A DNA stretch of 48,209 bases from Clostridia bacterium (lineage in GTDB: Bacteria; Bacillota; Clostridia; Oscillospirales; Acutalibacteraceae), in assembly GCA_017428525.1 (NCBI GenBank), contig JAFRQQ010000029.1, positions 1 to 48,209 of the forward strand. Reading direction: 5' to 3'. Positions within the stretch are counted from its first letter, which is position 1, and each line of letters opens with the position of its first letter. The translations under genes were made by a program, and so were the position numbers. Shown here one piece after another: positions 8,549-16,011 of this stretch. The notes beneath the pieces are model-generated. The model was not told the origin of the DNA. It was given only the letters and a program-made list of their open reading frames with translations, and made no database searches.

Positions 8549-9024
8549 ACGTCCTCCTCCTCTTCTTCTGAGAGCAGCCTTGCGCCGGCGGAGAGCGCCT
8601 GCAGAAAGCTTCCGCCCTCCTGCGCCTGCGCGCCCGCGCAGCGGCTGAGCGCTTCCAGCGCCTTGAGCCGGTCAAAGAATTTGATCTCCATGCCGCCGCC
8701 CTTCGGTCGCTTAATGTCAGAAACAAGGAAAAGATCCAGTTTCTCCACCTCGTCCGCGGTCAGCTCCTCCCCGCGCAGCAGAAGCCGGACCGCGTCGGCG
8801 GCGGAGCCGAAGGCCAGCGCGCGCAGACCGCGTTCGATCGCTGCCGGCAGCGCCTCGGCGGCAGGGGCTGCCAGCGCGGCGCCGATGTCCGGACGGCGCA
8901 GCAGCTTCGCCCCGCTGCGGCGCGGATTGCGGTAGCCTGCGGCGGCCGCCGCGGCACGGGCGTCGCCGCTCTGCGCGTAGTAGGCGCAGAACAGGGTCTC
9001 TTTTTCGGTCAGCTGCGGTTGCAT
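8545..9024 (-). CDS. Phage terminase small subunit
   Basis: The 159-residue first gene of the head module. The N-terminus (LTEKETLFCAYYAQSGDARA then AAAAAGYRNPRRSGAKLLRR) is the helix-turn-helix DNA-recognition domain typical of small terminases (P27/XtmA-like), which bind packaging sites and regulate the large subunit. The C-terminal part is helical and ends in an acidic tail (EEEEEDV). The ATG at 9024 is preceded by AAAGGAT. No clear promoter is visible upstream. Confidence 0.85.
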   Translation of the reverse strand: MQPQLTEKETLFCAYYAQSGDARAAAAAAGYRNPRRSGAKLLRRPDIGAALAAPAAEALPAAIERGLRALAFGSAADAVRLLLRGEELTADEVEKLDLFLVSDIKRPKGGGMEIKFFDRLKALEALSRCAGAQAQEGGSFLQALSAGARLLSEEEEEDV

Positions 9025-9313
9025 GCAATCATCCTTTCCGAGCGCGCAGGGTCGGTTCTCTGCGGGCCGCTCTCAACCATAGCGAAAACAGCGGGATTTC
9101 GTAGCATGAAAATACTATTTTTCGCCAAAACGCGGAAAATAAATTCTTTTGCTGATTTTTTCAACCTTTTTCACGCTTGCTGCATCTAATAGGTGAAGAT
9201 GGTCGTTTCCGAAGTCCGAAAATGGAAGCCCCCGCAAACCTGTTCGGAAAGCAGCGCGCGCGGTGATTCAGTTTTCAGACGGAAACAGACCGATCAAAGA
9301 AGGAGGTTTTCCA
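9025..9313. other. Intergenic region between phage module and surface island
   Basis: A 289-base divergent gap. Composition changes abruptly to AT-rich from about 9100. It contains the promoter-like element at 9155-9193 and a ~120-base leader before the gene at 9314. I see no coding sequence or RNA gene in it, and no clear promoter for the minus-strand terminase gene. Confidence 0.6.
9155..9193 (+). promoter_or_regulatory. ECF-type promoter-like element, copy 1
   Basis: Contains TTTTTCAACCTTTTT then, after a short variable stretch, TTGCTGCATCT followed by AATAGG. Taking CAACCT (9162-9167) as -35 and CATCTA (9183-9188) as -10 gives a 15-base spacer, usual for ECF sigma promoters (AAC core in the -35). 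An almost identical element lies at 16012-16050. The sequence similarity is seen directly; recognition by the ECF sigma factor encoded nearby is inferred. Confidence 0.6.
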
Positions 9314-10207
9314 ATGGCAACCCTTGAAGAACTCAACAGAATCCAGAAAAACAAACAGAAGCTGAAAACCATTTTGCTCGGAACGCTGATCGCGGGTCTG
9401 AGCCTTACAATCGTGATTCTATGCATTTACAACAGTCCAACCCGGATCGCCAAACAGTATCATGCCGCGTTCGCAACCCTTGAACAGCGAACCACGGAGG
9501 ACGGGACGGTTTTCTATCCGGTCTTTGAAGAGAATTATAAGCGGTTTTTGCGATTGGGATTGCTTTGGAGCGATTATTATGAGATGCGCCTGTCCCCGAA
9601 TGTCATAAAAAAATATATCAAACTGTACTCGGCGGAGGCGCTGATCGAATCGCTTTATAAGCTGACCGCAACTTACTATGATTACTATGATGATTGGGGA
9701 AAAGACACCGATTATTCCTATGCCCTGAGCGGAGATCCGGATCGAATCAGCGGGGATACGATCGGCAGAATCTGCGCGAACATGCTAGCGACCGGCCTTG
9801 TTCCGATCAGCGATTTTCAGGCCCTTGCAAACAGTGAAGGGTATTACGGCGGAACACAGGCGGAGGACAGCGGCAAAACATATTATGGAGATTGGGCGGT
9901 CGAAGCGGAGACGGTGGTCGATTCGACCGGAAGAACCAAAGGCTATTATGAAAAGCAAAAGACGAAAAGCGGCATCGTTCTGGATGACCCCAATCAGGGC
10001 GGCACATGGCATGACGGGAGCTACTACGTGATAGATCACACGGAGTATTCTTTGTTTTACAAAGGAAAGCTCGTTTCAAAAACGCAGTATCATTACAGCA
10101 CAAGCGGAGAAGACGACTTGCACTGGTATTTGTTTGATTCGGAGAAGGCGAGTTATTTGATTATCCTGGACAAGGATCGTGTGGCGGATATTCTGCCTGC
10201 AAAATAA
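9314..10207 (+). CDS. Hypothetical membrane-anchored extracytoplasmic protein
   Basis: A 297-residue protein with one N-terminal transmembrane helix (about residues 19-38, ILLGTLIAGLSLTIVILCIY) preceded by lysine-rich residues, so most of the chain should lie outside the cell. The exterior part is rich in Tyr, Asp and Gly (TYYDYYDDWGKDTDYSYALS) with no recognised catalytic motif. The ATG at 9314 is chosen because AAGGAGG stands 8-9 bases upstream; an in-frame GTG at 9263 lacks a binding site. Codons are visibly more AT-rich than in flanking genes. First gene of a run of small genes behind the element at 9155. Confidence 0.75.
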   Translation: MATLEELNRIQKNKQKLKTILLGTLIAGLSLTIVILCIYNSPTRIAKQYHAAFATLEQRTTEDGTVFYPVFEENYKRFLRLGLLWSDYYEMRLSPNVIKKYIKLYSAEALIESLYKLTATYYDYYDDWGKDTDYSYALSGDPDRISGDTIGRICANMLATGLVPISDFQALANSEGYYGGTQAEDSGKTYYGDWAVEAETVVDSTGRTKGYYEKQKTKSGIVLDDPNQGGTWHDGSYYVIDHTEYSLFYKGKLVSKTQYHYSTSGEDDLHWYLFDSEKASYLIILDKDRVADILPAK

Positions 10208-10251
10208 CCGCGCACGCTTCCTATAAAACAAGCAAAAAGGAGAGACATTTT

Positions 10252-10638
10252 ATGGCATTGATAACATGCCCCGATTGCGGAAAAACGGTTTCAGACAGAG
10301 CGGCGGCCTGCCCCGAGTGCGGCTGCCCGATCGGCGCGCTGCACGGCGGCGTGTTAAGAGTGGAGTGCCGGTTTTTCGGCTTCTTCGGCAGCTGCAGGAT
10401 CACGGTGCGCTTCTGCGGCCAGACCAGAACCATTAAAAACGGCTACTATGACGATTTTGACGTTCCGGCGGACGGCAAGGATCACACGGCAACGATCAAT
10501 TGCGCAAAAGGACTGGACATTGCGGATATCAACGTCACAATCCGATCCGGGGAAAGCAAAAAGGTCACCGTTTTTTACGATGACTCTAAATTTCTGAATC
10601 ATTGGAAATATAAGGAGGAGATGTTTATTACGAAGTGA
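10252..10638 (+). CDS. Zinc-ribbon protein with beta-rich C-terminal domain
   Basis: A 128-residue protein. Residues 6-23 hold two CPxCG knuckles (C6, C9, C20, C23), a zinc ribbon common at the N-terminus of small Firmicute proteins. Residues ~33-128 form a beta-rich domain (RVECRFFGFFGSCRITVRF ... TINCAKGLDIADINVTIRSG) probably of carbohydrate- or protein-binding type. There is no membrane segment. AAAGGAGAG precedes the ATG. It lies 44 bases after the previous gene, so is probably co-transcribed. Function unknown. Confidence 0.75.
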   Translation: MALITCPDCGKTVSDRAAACPECGCPIGALHGGVLRVECRFFGFFGSCRITVRFCGQTRTIKNGYYDDFDVPADGKDHTATINCAKGLDIADINVTIRSGESKKVTVFYDDSKFLNHWKYKEEMFITK

Positions 10639-10701
10639 CAAAAGCGGAGGGCGTCCGTTCTTTCATCGGCAATTGACAGGGGAAGGGAGGTGAAAACACC
10701 A

Positions 10702-10857
10702 ATGCTGATTGTGTTCGGCATTTATTTTGTCATTTATCTGCTGGTTGTGGGCGCGAAGCATAAGGTCGAGGATGCAAGCGGCAGCAAGCTCCTCGGCGTG
10801 CTGACGGTGATCGGGCTGATCCTGCTCATCGCCGCGCTTGGCGAGTGCGGGAACTGA
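10702..10857 (+). CDS. Small two-helix membrane protein (51 aa)
   Basis: ATG at 10702 follows GGGAGGTG by 9 bases, and the frame runs to TGA at 10857. The product starts MLIVFGIYFVIYLLVVG, has a short charged turn (AKHKVEDASGSK), then a second hydrophobic stretch (LLGVLTVIGLILLIAAL): a helical hairpin. Its position between co-oriented genes with a good ribosome binding site supports real expression. It resembles no family I recognise. Confidence 0.65.
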   Translation: MLIVFGIYFVIYLLVVGAKHKVEDASGSKLLGVLTVIGLILLIAALGECGN

Positions 10858-10883
10858 CCTGTTATCGAAAAGGAGGAAGACAA

Positions 10884-11060
10884 ATGAAGAAAATCTGGCT
10901 CATTGCAGTTTTGATTCTGGTGCTGATCGGCGGGATCGTTTCCTGTGTTTACGACGACGACTCCGACAGCTATGACGACGTGATGGCCGGCTATGATTGG
11001 GGCGACCATTCGTATTACAACCGGGACAACCATTCCGTGGAATGGACACCCTGGAAATAA
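10884..11060 (+). CDS. Small lipoprotein-like protein (58 aa)
   Basis: The ATG at 10884 follows AAAAGGAGGAAG closely, which is preferred over an in-frame upstream start at 10845. The N-terminus MKKIWLIAVLILVLIGG continues into IVSC (18-21), a plausible lipobox with Cys21 as the lipidation site. The remaining 37 residues are acidic and aromatic (DDDSDSYDDVMAGYDWGD). It is probably a tiny cell-surface lipoprotein; a single-pass anchor is the alternative. Function unknown. Confidence 0.68.
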   Translation: MKKIWLIAVLILVLIGGIVSCVYDDDSDSYDDVMAGYDWGDHSYYNRDNHSVEWTPWK

Positions 11061-11086
11061 GAAAAAACAAATTGGAGGTTCTCATT

Positions 11087-11581
11087 ATGAAAAAGAAAAC
11101 CATCGCAGCGCTCGGCGCATCCGTGCTGCTCCTCGGCGGCCTGACGGGAGCGCTCACTGCCTGCTCGACAACGACGTATGAAGCGCCGACCACCACGCAG
11201 GCGACAACCAAAAGCAGCTACAACAGCGGCAGCTACGGCAGTTACGGTGGCAGCTACAACAGCGGCAGCAAAACCACGGAGAAGGCGACCTACAAGCAGG
11301 ATGATCCCTATTACCGCGCAAATGATTATGACAACGACGGCAGCCTGAGCCTCGACGAATTCCAGGGCGCGGTCAACGACTGGATGGACGATCACGACAG
11401 CTACAATTCGACCACAAAAAAATCCTACGGCAGCTACAACAGCGGCAAAACCACGGAGAAGGCGACCTACAAGCAGGACGATCCCTATTATCGCGCGAAC
11501 GATTACAACAACGACGGCAGTCTGAGTCTGGATGAGTTCCAGGGCGCGGTCAACGATTGGCTGGACGCGAACGGGTATTGA
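11087..11581 (+). CDS. Lipoprotein with two EF-hand modules
   Basis: A 164-residue lipoprotein: a signal sequence ends in LTAC with Cys26 as lipidation site, followed by a Ser/Gly/Tyr/Thr-rich linker. Two near-identical modules each carry an EF-hand loop: DYDNDGSLSLDE and DYNNDGSLSLDE, fitting the calcium-binding spacing (acidic or amide at 1, 3, 5; Gly 6; Glu 12). The modules come from a 177-base tandem duplication. The ATG at 11087 follows TTGGAGG. Similar loops occur in dockerins, but each module has only one loop plus a helix (EFQGAVNDWLD). Likely a calcium-dependent surface protein. Confidence 0.85.
   Translation: MKKKTIAALGASVLLLGGLTGALTACSTTTYEAPTTTQATTKSSYNSGSYGSYGGSYNSGSKTTEKATYKQDDPYYRANDYDNDGSLSLDEFQGAVNDWMDDHDSYNSTTKKSYGSYNSGKTTEKATYKQDDPYYRANDYNNDGSLSLDEFQGAVNDWLDANGY
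11269..11569 (+). repeat. 177-base tandem duplication inside the EF-hand lipoprotein gene
   Basis: Copies begin at 11269 and 11446 with AAAACCACGGAGAAGGCGAC and stay aligned for about 124 bases, differing mainly at synonymous positions (for example GATGAT/GACGAT, CGACGAATT/GGATGAGTT). The period of 59 codons keeps the frame. Confidence 0.9.
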
Positions 11582-11614
11582 TCCGAAATCAAAAGAATAA
11601 CGGAGGCGGTAAAA

Positions 11615-11749
11615 ATGTCGGCGGTTGAAGAGCTGATTCGTTTATCGCTTGCGGAGGGGGCGGCACATACCTTGCTGAGCAATGAGCAAAAAACAGCGCT
11701 GCTTTTGAGGATTCTGACGATCTATCTGAAAAGCCGGCTGGCCAGATAG
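11615..11749 (+). CDS. Small hypothetical protein (44 aa)
   Basis: ATG at 11615 follows CGGAGGCGG; stop TAG at 11747-11749. The product, MSAVEELIRLSLAEGAAHTL then LSNEQKTALLLRILTIYLKS and RLAR, is one or two amphipathic helices without a clear membrane segment. It sits just before the promoter of the sigma factor gene. Size and position could suit a regulator of the sigma factor, but no family is recognisable and that role is speculative. Confidence 0.5.
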   Translation: MSAVEELIRLSLAEGAAHTLLSNEQKTALLLRILTIYLKSRLAR

Positions 11750-11761
11750 AGAAATAGGGAA

Positions 11762-11790
11762 TTGAAAACGCAGCAATAATATGGTATAAC
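11762..11790 (+). promoter_or_regulatory. Sigma-A type promoter of the fused sigma factor gene
   Basis: TTGAAA (11762-11767), a 17-base spacer and TATAAC (11785-11790) stand 35 bases before the sigma gene start. The sigma gene thus seems to have its own housekeeping promoter rather than the element shared by the leaders at 9155 and 16012. Confidence 0.75.
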
Positions 11791-11824
11791 TGAAGAAAGA
11801 GACGGATCATGATCCGGAGTGTTT

Positions 11825-13492
11825 ATGGAAGCAGATAAGGAACAACTCATCAGTGAGATCCGGAAGCTGCAGGCCGGGGACGGACAGGCGTTTGAACGTC
11901 TGTATCAGATGACCAGCCAGTCGGCTTATTTCACTGCGCTCAAAATCGTCAAAAATGAGGATGACGCGCAGGACGTGCTGCAGGAAAGCTATATGGTGGT
12001 CCTGGATAAGATCAACGATCTGGAGAACCCGGCCGCGTTCAGGAGCTGGTTCCATATGATCGTCGCCAACAAGGCCAAGGAGCTCCTGCGAAAAAACAAC
12101 AAATATCTGTTTGCCGATTCCGATGAAACGGCGCAGGGCGGCGCGGACGCTTTCTTTGATTCGCTGGAGGATCCGTCAACGGCGTATTTGCCTGCCGCAG
12201 GTGTGGAGCAGGCGGAGCTGAAAAAACAGATGATGACGCTCGTTGACGCACTGAGCGACGAAAAGCGCACGGTGATCCTGCTGTATTATTACAGTGAGCT
12301 GACGATCCGCCAGATCGCGGAATCGCTCGACGTCAACGAAAACACGGTCAAGAGCCGGCTGCATTATGCCAAAAAGGAGCTTGCCGAGGGCGTGAAGGAG
12401 TACGAAAAGAAGCACGGGCGTCTGCGGGCGATCGCGCCGGCGGCACTTCTGCTTCTCGCGCTGCGGGATGCAAGCGCTGCAACCTCGGCGGCATTTATCA
12501 AAAGCGGCGCAGCGGCATCCGCATTTTCCGCTGTCACGGCGGGTGCGTCGGCGGCGGAAACCGGTGCGGCGGCAGCCGCAGGCGGTGCGGCAGCCACGGG
12601 AAGCACAGCTGCCACAGGCAGCGCTGCAGCAGTTACCGGCGGCGCGGCAACGGCCGCCGGCAGCGCAGCAGCGGCAGGCGGCAGCGCAGCGGCAAAAATC
12701 ATCGGCATGACCGTGGCGCAAAAGGTGATCGCAGGCACGGTCGTGGCCGCTGTGATCGGCGGCGGCGCCGCCGGCGTCAACCAGGCTGCGCAGAAGCTCC
12801 GATCGCAGCCGCCGGCGGAAACGACCGTCGCCGTGCAGGCGGCATTGCGCGCAGACGAAACAGGGACGCTGCCGTCCGAACGCGCGCTCGCGGCGCTGAC
12901 CCTGCGCAGCGACGATGCGGTGCCGCAGACAACGGAGCCGGTGACAACGGCGCCGCAGACGACCCGCACGGGCGTGCGCGCTGCTGCTTCGACTGCAGCG
13001 GCTTCCGCGGCGGCAACGCAGACCGGATCAACCGCGGCAGCGGCCGGAACGACCACGGGGAGAGCGACAACGTCCGCCCGGGCGACAACGACGAAGAAGG
13101 CGACAACCACAGCGGCGCCTGTCACGACGGCCGCGCCGGAGCCGGCAACGACGAAAGCGGACACGACCAGGGCGACCACGACGAAGGCGGCGACGACCAC
13201 GACGACGAAGCCCACCACGACGAAGCCGACGACGACGAAGCCCACTACGACGAAGCCGACGACCACCGAAAAGCAGACCGCGACGGTGACCATCACCATC
13301 ACGCAGAGCGGCAGCTATGCGGATACGACAACGGTGACGCTGGATGACGGCGACACCTTCACCTTCAGCGACGCCAAGTCCGCCGTTGCCGCGCAAGGCT
13401 ATGACACGACCTACGCGGAGTATTCCGGCGGTTCGTTGCCGATCACGGCCGAGGGCGGCCGGTCTTACAGCATTACCATCGACGTAGAATGA
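11825..13492 (+). CDS. ECF-type sigma factor fused to a membrane anchor and Thr-rich ectodomain
   Basis: A 555-residue protein. Residues ~20-90 are sigma region 2 (AQDVLQESYMVVL; FRSWFHMIVANKAKELLR) and ~130-190 are region 4, with helix-turn-helix LTIRQIAESLDVNENTVKSR. An Ala/Gly-rich stretch (about 216-290) leads to a probable transmembrane helix at ~300-318 (KVIAGTVVAAVIGGGAAGV). Then come a Thr/Pro/Lys-rich linker (365-483, repeated TKPT) and a beta-type terminal domain (484-555). ATG at 11825 is preceded by CGGAG; an upstream GTG at 11819 is less likely. The stop overlaps the next start (ATGA). Typical ECF factors are ~170-200 residues, so the extension is unusual. Membrane topology and self-regulation are inferred. 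Confidence 0.88.
   Translation: MEADKEQLISEIRKLQAGDGQAFERLYQMTSQSAYFTALKIVKNEDDAQDVLQESYMVVLDKINDLENPAAFRSWFHMIVANKAKELLRKNNKYLFADSDETAQGGADAFFDSLEDPSTAYLPAAGVEQAELKKQMMTLVDALSDEKRTVILLYYYSELTIRQIAESLDVNENTVKSRLHYAKKELAEGVKEYEKKHGRLRAIAPAALLLLALRDASAATSAAFIKSGAAASAFSAVTAGASAAETGAAAAAGGAAATGSTAATGSAAAVTGGAATAAGSAAAAGGSAAAKIIGMTVAQKVIAGTVVAAVIGGGAAGVNQAAQKLRSQPPAETTVAVQAALRADETGTLPSERALAALTLRSDDAVPQTTEPVTTAPQTTRTGVRAAASTAAASAAATQTGSTAAAAGTTTGRATTSARATTTKKATTTAAPVTTAAPEPATTKADTTRATTTKAATTTTTKPTTTKPTTTKPTTTKPTTTEKQTATVTITITQSGSYADTTTVTLDDGDTFTFSDAKSAVAAQGYDTTYAEYSGGSLPITAEGGRSYSITIDVE
13199..13265 (+). repeat. 12-base coding microsatellite (TKPT repeats)
   Basis: Repeats of ACGACGAAGCCC/G with period 12 encode TKPT units in the extracellular linker of the fused sigma factor. 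Copy number could vary by slippage without breaking the frame, changing linker length. Confidence 0.8.
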
Positions 13493-13518
13493 AAACCAAC
13501 ATGCAGGAGGATTTCGGG

Positions 13519-15609
13519 ATGAAAGCGGCAAGAAAGAGCATTTCCATCACACTGGCGTGCTTGCTGGCGGTTTGCGCCGTGTCCCTGATCGGCGGGCAGA
13601 AGCCGCAGGCTGCGACGGACGGCCCGCTGACCTATGTGGTCAGAAACGGCAGTGCGACCGTGACGAAGTGCGTCTATAACGCGACCGGCACGGTGGAAGT
13701 GCCGGCGGAGCTCGGCGGCGCGCCGGTGACGGCGCTCGCGGACGAGGCCTTTCGCGCCTGCTCAGAGGTCAAGGAAGTGATTTTACCGGAAACGCTGCTG
13801 TTTATCGGAGATCGCTGCTTTGATTTCTGCTTCGCTCTGCTGCGCGTTACCCTGCCGGAAGGCCTGATCAGCCTCGGCACGGCGGCGTTCCATGACTGCG
13901 TCGCGCTGCAGAGCATCCATTTTCCCGCGCGCGTGGAGCGCATCGGCTTTTGCCCCTTCTCCGAATGCACCTCGCTGAAGTCCGTGACCGTCGATCCGGA
14001 GAATCCGGTCTTTTACAGCGCCGGCAACTGCATCATCGAGCGCGCAGGCGGGACCTTGCTCGCCGGCTGCGGCTACAGCGAGATCCCGCAGGACGGCAGC
14101 ATCACGGCCATTGCCGAGAGCGCGTTTGAATACTGCCGCGAGCTGACGAACGTGACGGTCCCGGCCGGCGTCGAAACGCTGGGCGACTATGCCTTTGCCG
14201 GCTGTGACGCGATTACGGCGCTGCGGCTGCCGGACGGTCTGAAGCAGATCGGGCAGTACGCATTCTATAACTGCGCGCAGCTGCGCAGCCTCGATCTGCC
14301 GGGCAGCGTGGAGCAGATCGGCGCCTATGCCTTCTGCAACTGCGACCGGCTGACGTCGCTGGAGCTGCCGGAGAGCCTGACGGAAATCAGCGAATACCTG
14401 CTGTATCTCTGCCCGCGGCTGCTGCGCGTGACCATCCCGCGCAGCGTCCGGTCGATCGGCAGGCTGTTCAACGACGGCTGCACCCTGATGACGGATATCT
14501 ATTACAAGGGCACGCCCGAGGACTGGATGCGCGTGCAGATCGCGCAGCAGGATACGGAATTCAACGACGCCGTGCTCCACTATATCGGCGGCACCTGCGA
14601 AAAGTCGGATGCGGCCTCCGGTGTGGCGCTGGCGTTTGAATACGGCACCTTCGGCACGCCGAATGACAGCACGCTGCATCTGCGGGTCGAAACTGTTGCG
14701 CAGGGCGATGCACGCTTCAGCGCCTACAAGGTGAATGTGGACGGCGCGCAGCATGCGCTATATGAGATCCACATGGAGGATGACGCCGGCAATTCCTACC
14801 AGCCGCAGGACGGCAAGCTTGTCACCGTGTGGATCCCGCTGCCCTTTGTGATCGAGCCGGAGAGCTACGGCGCGATGTTCATTCATCACCGCAGGCAGGA
14901 CGGCACGACCGAGCGCATCAAATACAGCACCGGCGCGCTGCGCGTGGAGAACGACTGCTTTGTGTTTGAGGTCGCCTCCTTCAGCGATTTTGCGGTCTGC
15001 TCGGATGATCAGGGCAATCATGCGGACGTGGATCACGATCATGTCTGCGATCTTTGCGGCGATTCCCTGATTTATACGGTCGATCTGATCGTGAACGGCG
15101 AAAACCTCGGCCCGGTCACCTATTACTATAATGATACCGTCGCGTCCGCGCTGCCGCCCGTGCCCGCGCGCCCCGGCTACGTCGGCGCATGGGCGGTGAC
15201 GATCACCGGCGCGGTGATCGATATTCACCCGGTTTATACGAATCCCACGGCGCAGGCGGTGCTCCTTGTGCAGCCGGAGGCGACCGTGGATTACCGCACA
15301 AGTGTGACGCTCACGGCCCGCGCGCAGGGCGTGCCGGACGGGTGCTTCCTTGTTTTGAATGCCGCCGACGGCCGGGAGCTGGCCCGCGGAAACAGCGAAA
15401 CCGTCAGCTGCGAGGTTGGCGCGCTGACGGCGGATCAGGTCTATTCAGTAAAAATCCTCGATGCGCACGGCAATGTCTGCATCGACGCGGCGGAAGCTCC
15501 GCTGGAAAAAACCGTGACGGTCACGGTCAGAAACGGCTTCTTCCAGCGTCTGATCGCCTTTTTCAAAGGGCTGTTCGGTCGGCTCGGGCATGTGGAAATC
15601 GGCCCGTAA
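13519..15609 (+). CDS. BspA-type leucine-rich-repeat surface protein
   Basis: A 696-residue secreted protein. The ATG at 13519 is chosen because AGGAGG lies 8 bases upstream and gives a normal signal peptide (MKAARKSISITLACLLAVCA, cleavage near PQAA-T). An in-frame ATG at 13489 overlaps the sigma gene stop. Residues ~45-330 are LRR_5/BspA repeats (pattern I-x-LP-x-x-x-x-x-I-G-x-x-A-F-x-x-C), used for adhesion or ligand binding. A later motif DHDHVCDLCGD resembles HxCxxC segments of Clostridia surface proteins. The C-terminus carries VRNGFFQRLIAFFKGLFG, an amphipathic helix shared in style with the protein at 16113. Translational coupling ties it to the sigma factor, perhaps as a ligand or effector. 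Confidence 0.88.
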   Translation: MKAARKSISITLACLLAVCAVSLIGGQKPQAATDGPLTYVVRNGSATVTKCVYNATGTVEVPAELGGAPVTALADEAFRACSEVKEVILPETLLFIGDRCFDFCFALLRVTLPEGLISLGTAAFHDCVALQSIHFPARVERIGFCPFSECTSLKSVTVDPENPVFYSAGNCIIERAGGTLLAGCGYSEIPQDGSITAIAESAFEYCRELTNVTVPAGVETLGDYAFAGCDAITALRLPDGLKQIGQYAFYNCAQLRSLDLPGSVEQIGAYAFCNCDRLTSLELPESLTEISEYLLYLCPRLLRVTIPRSVRSIGRLFNDGCTLMTDIYYKGTPEDWMRVQIAQQDTEFNDAVLHYIGGTCEKSDAASGVALAFEYGTFGTPNDSTLHLRVETVAQGDARFSAYKVNVDGAQHALYEIHMEDDAGNSYQPQDGKLVTVWIPLPFVIEPESYGAMFIHHRRQDGTTERIKYSTGALRVENDCFVFEVASFSDFAVCSDDQGNHADVDHDHVCDLCGDSLIYTVDLIVNGENLGPVTYYYNDTVASALPPVPARPGYVGAWAVTITGAVIDIHPVYTNPTAQAVLLVQPEATVDYRTSVTLTARAQGVPDGCFLVLNAADGRELARGNSETVSCEVGALTADQVYSVKILDAHGNVCIDAAEAPLEKTVTVTVRNGFFQRLIAFFKGLFGRLGHVEIGP

Positions 15610-15626
15610 TCGAAAAGCGAAACAGC

Positions 15627-15779
15627 GACGCACCGCAGGGACGATCCTTCTTCAATGAGGAATGAGGAAGGAGGAATGAAAGGTGGATTTTGGCCCGCAC
15701 AAAACCCACGGCAACGCACCGTAGGGACGATCATCGATCGTCCGCCGGATCCCGCACATAAAAACGGCGACGCACCGGA
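15627..15779. repeat. Short dispersed repeats (ACGCACCG family)
   Basis: GCGACGCACCGCAGGGACGA (15627), a variant CAACGCACCGTAGGGACGAT (15711) that runs into the palindrome GATCATCGATCGTC, and GCGACGCACCGGAT (15766) are related. They look like fragments of intergenic repeats of the kind common in gut Clostridia genomes. Confidence 0.65.
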
Positions 15780-15780
15780 T

Positions 15781-15909
15781 GGCTTCCCTTGTGTAAAGGG
15801 CGGTGGACACGCGAAGCGTGACGGAGGGATTGTAACCCAACCATCGATTCCGTTTGAATAACTCCTCAGTCTCGCTGGCGCTCGACAGCTCCCCTTGCAC
15901 AGGGAAGCC
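15781..15909. mobile_element. MITE-like element with imperfect terminal inverted repeats
   Basis: The left end GGCTTCCCTTGTGTAAAGGG (15781-15800) is nearly the reverse complement of the right end CCCCTTGCACAGGGAAGCC (15891-15909). The ~129-base interior holds further palindromic pieces (GCGAAGCGTGACGGAGGGAT) and no coding sequence. Non-coding size and inverted ends fit a miniature inverted-repeat element; no transposase is in the window. Confidence 0.6.
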
Positions 15910-16011
15910 GCTGCGTACCCGCACCGTTCCGGCGTTTCGCAGCGCGTTCATACATGCAAGCCTGATGCATGGCCGCCGAACTGCGGATGGAAAAAATCTT
16001 GCTTTTTTTGT

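Noticed and set aside
13199..13265. Microsatellite read as a CRISPR or regulatory repeat
   Set aside because: Period 12, in frame, encoding TKPT units within a coding region.
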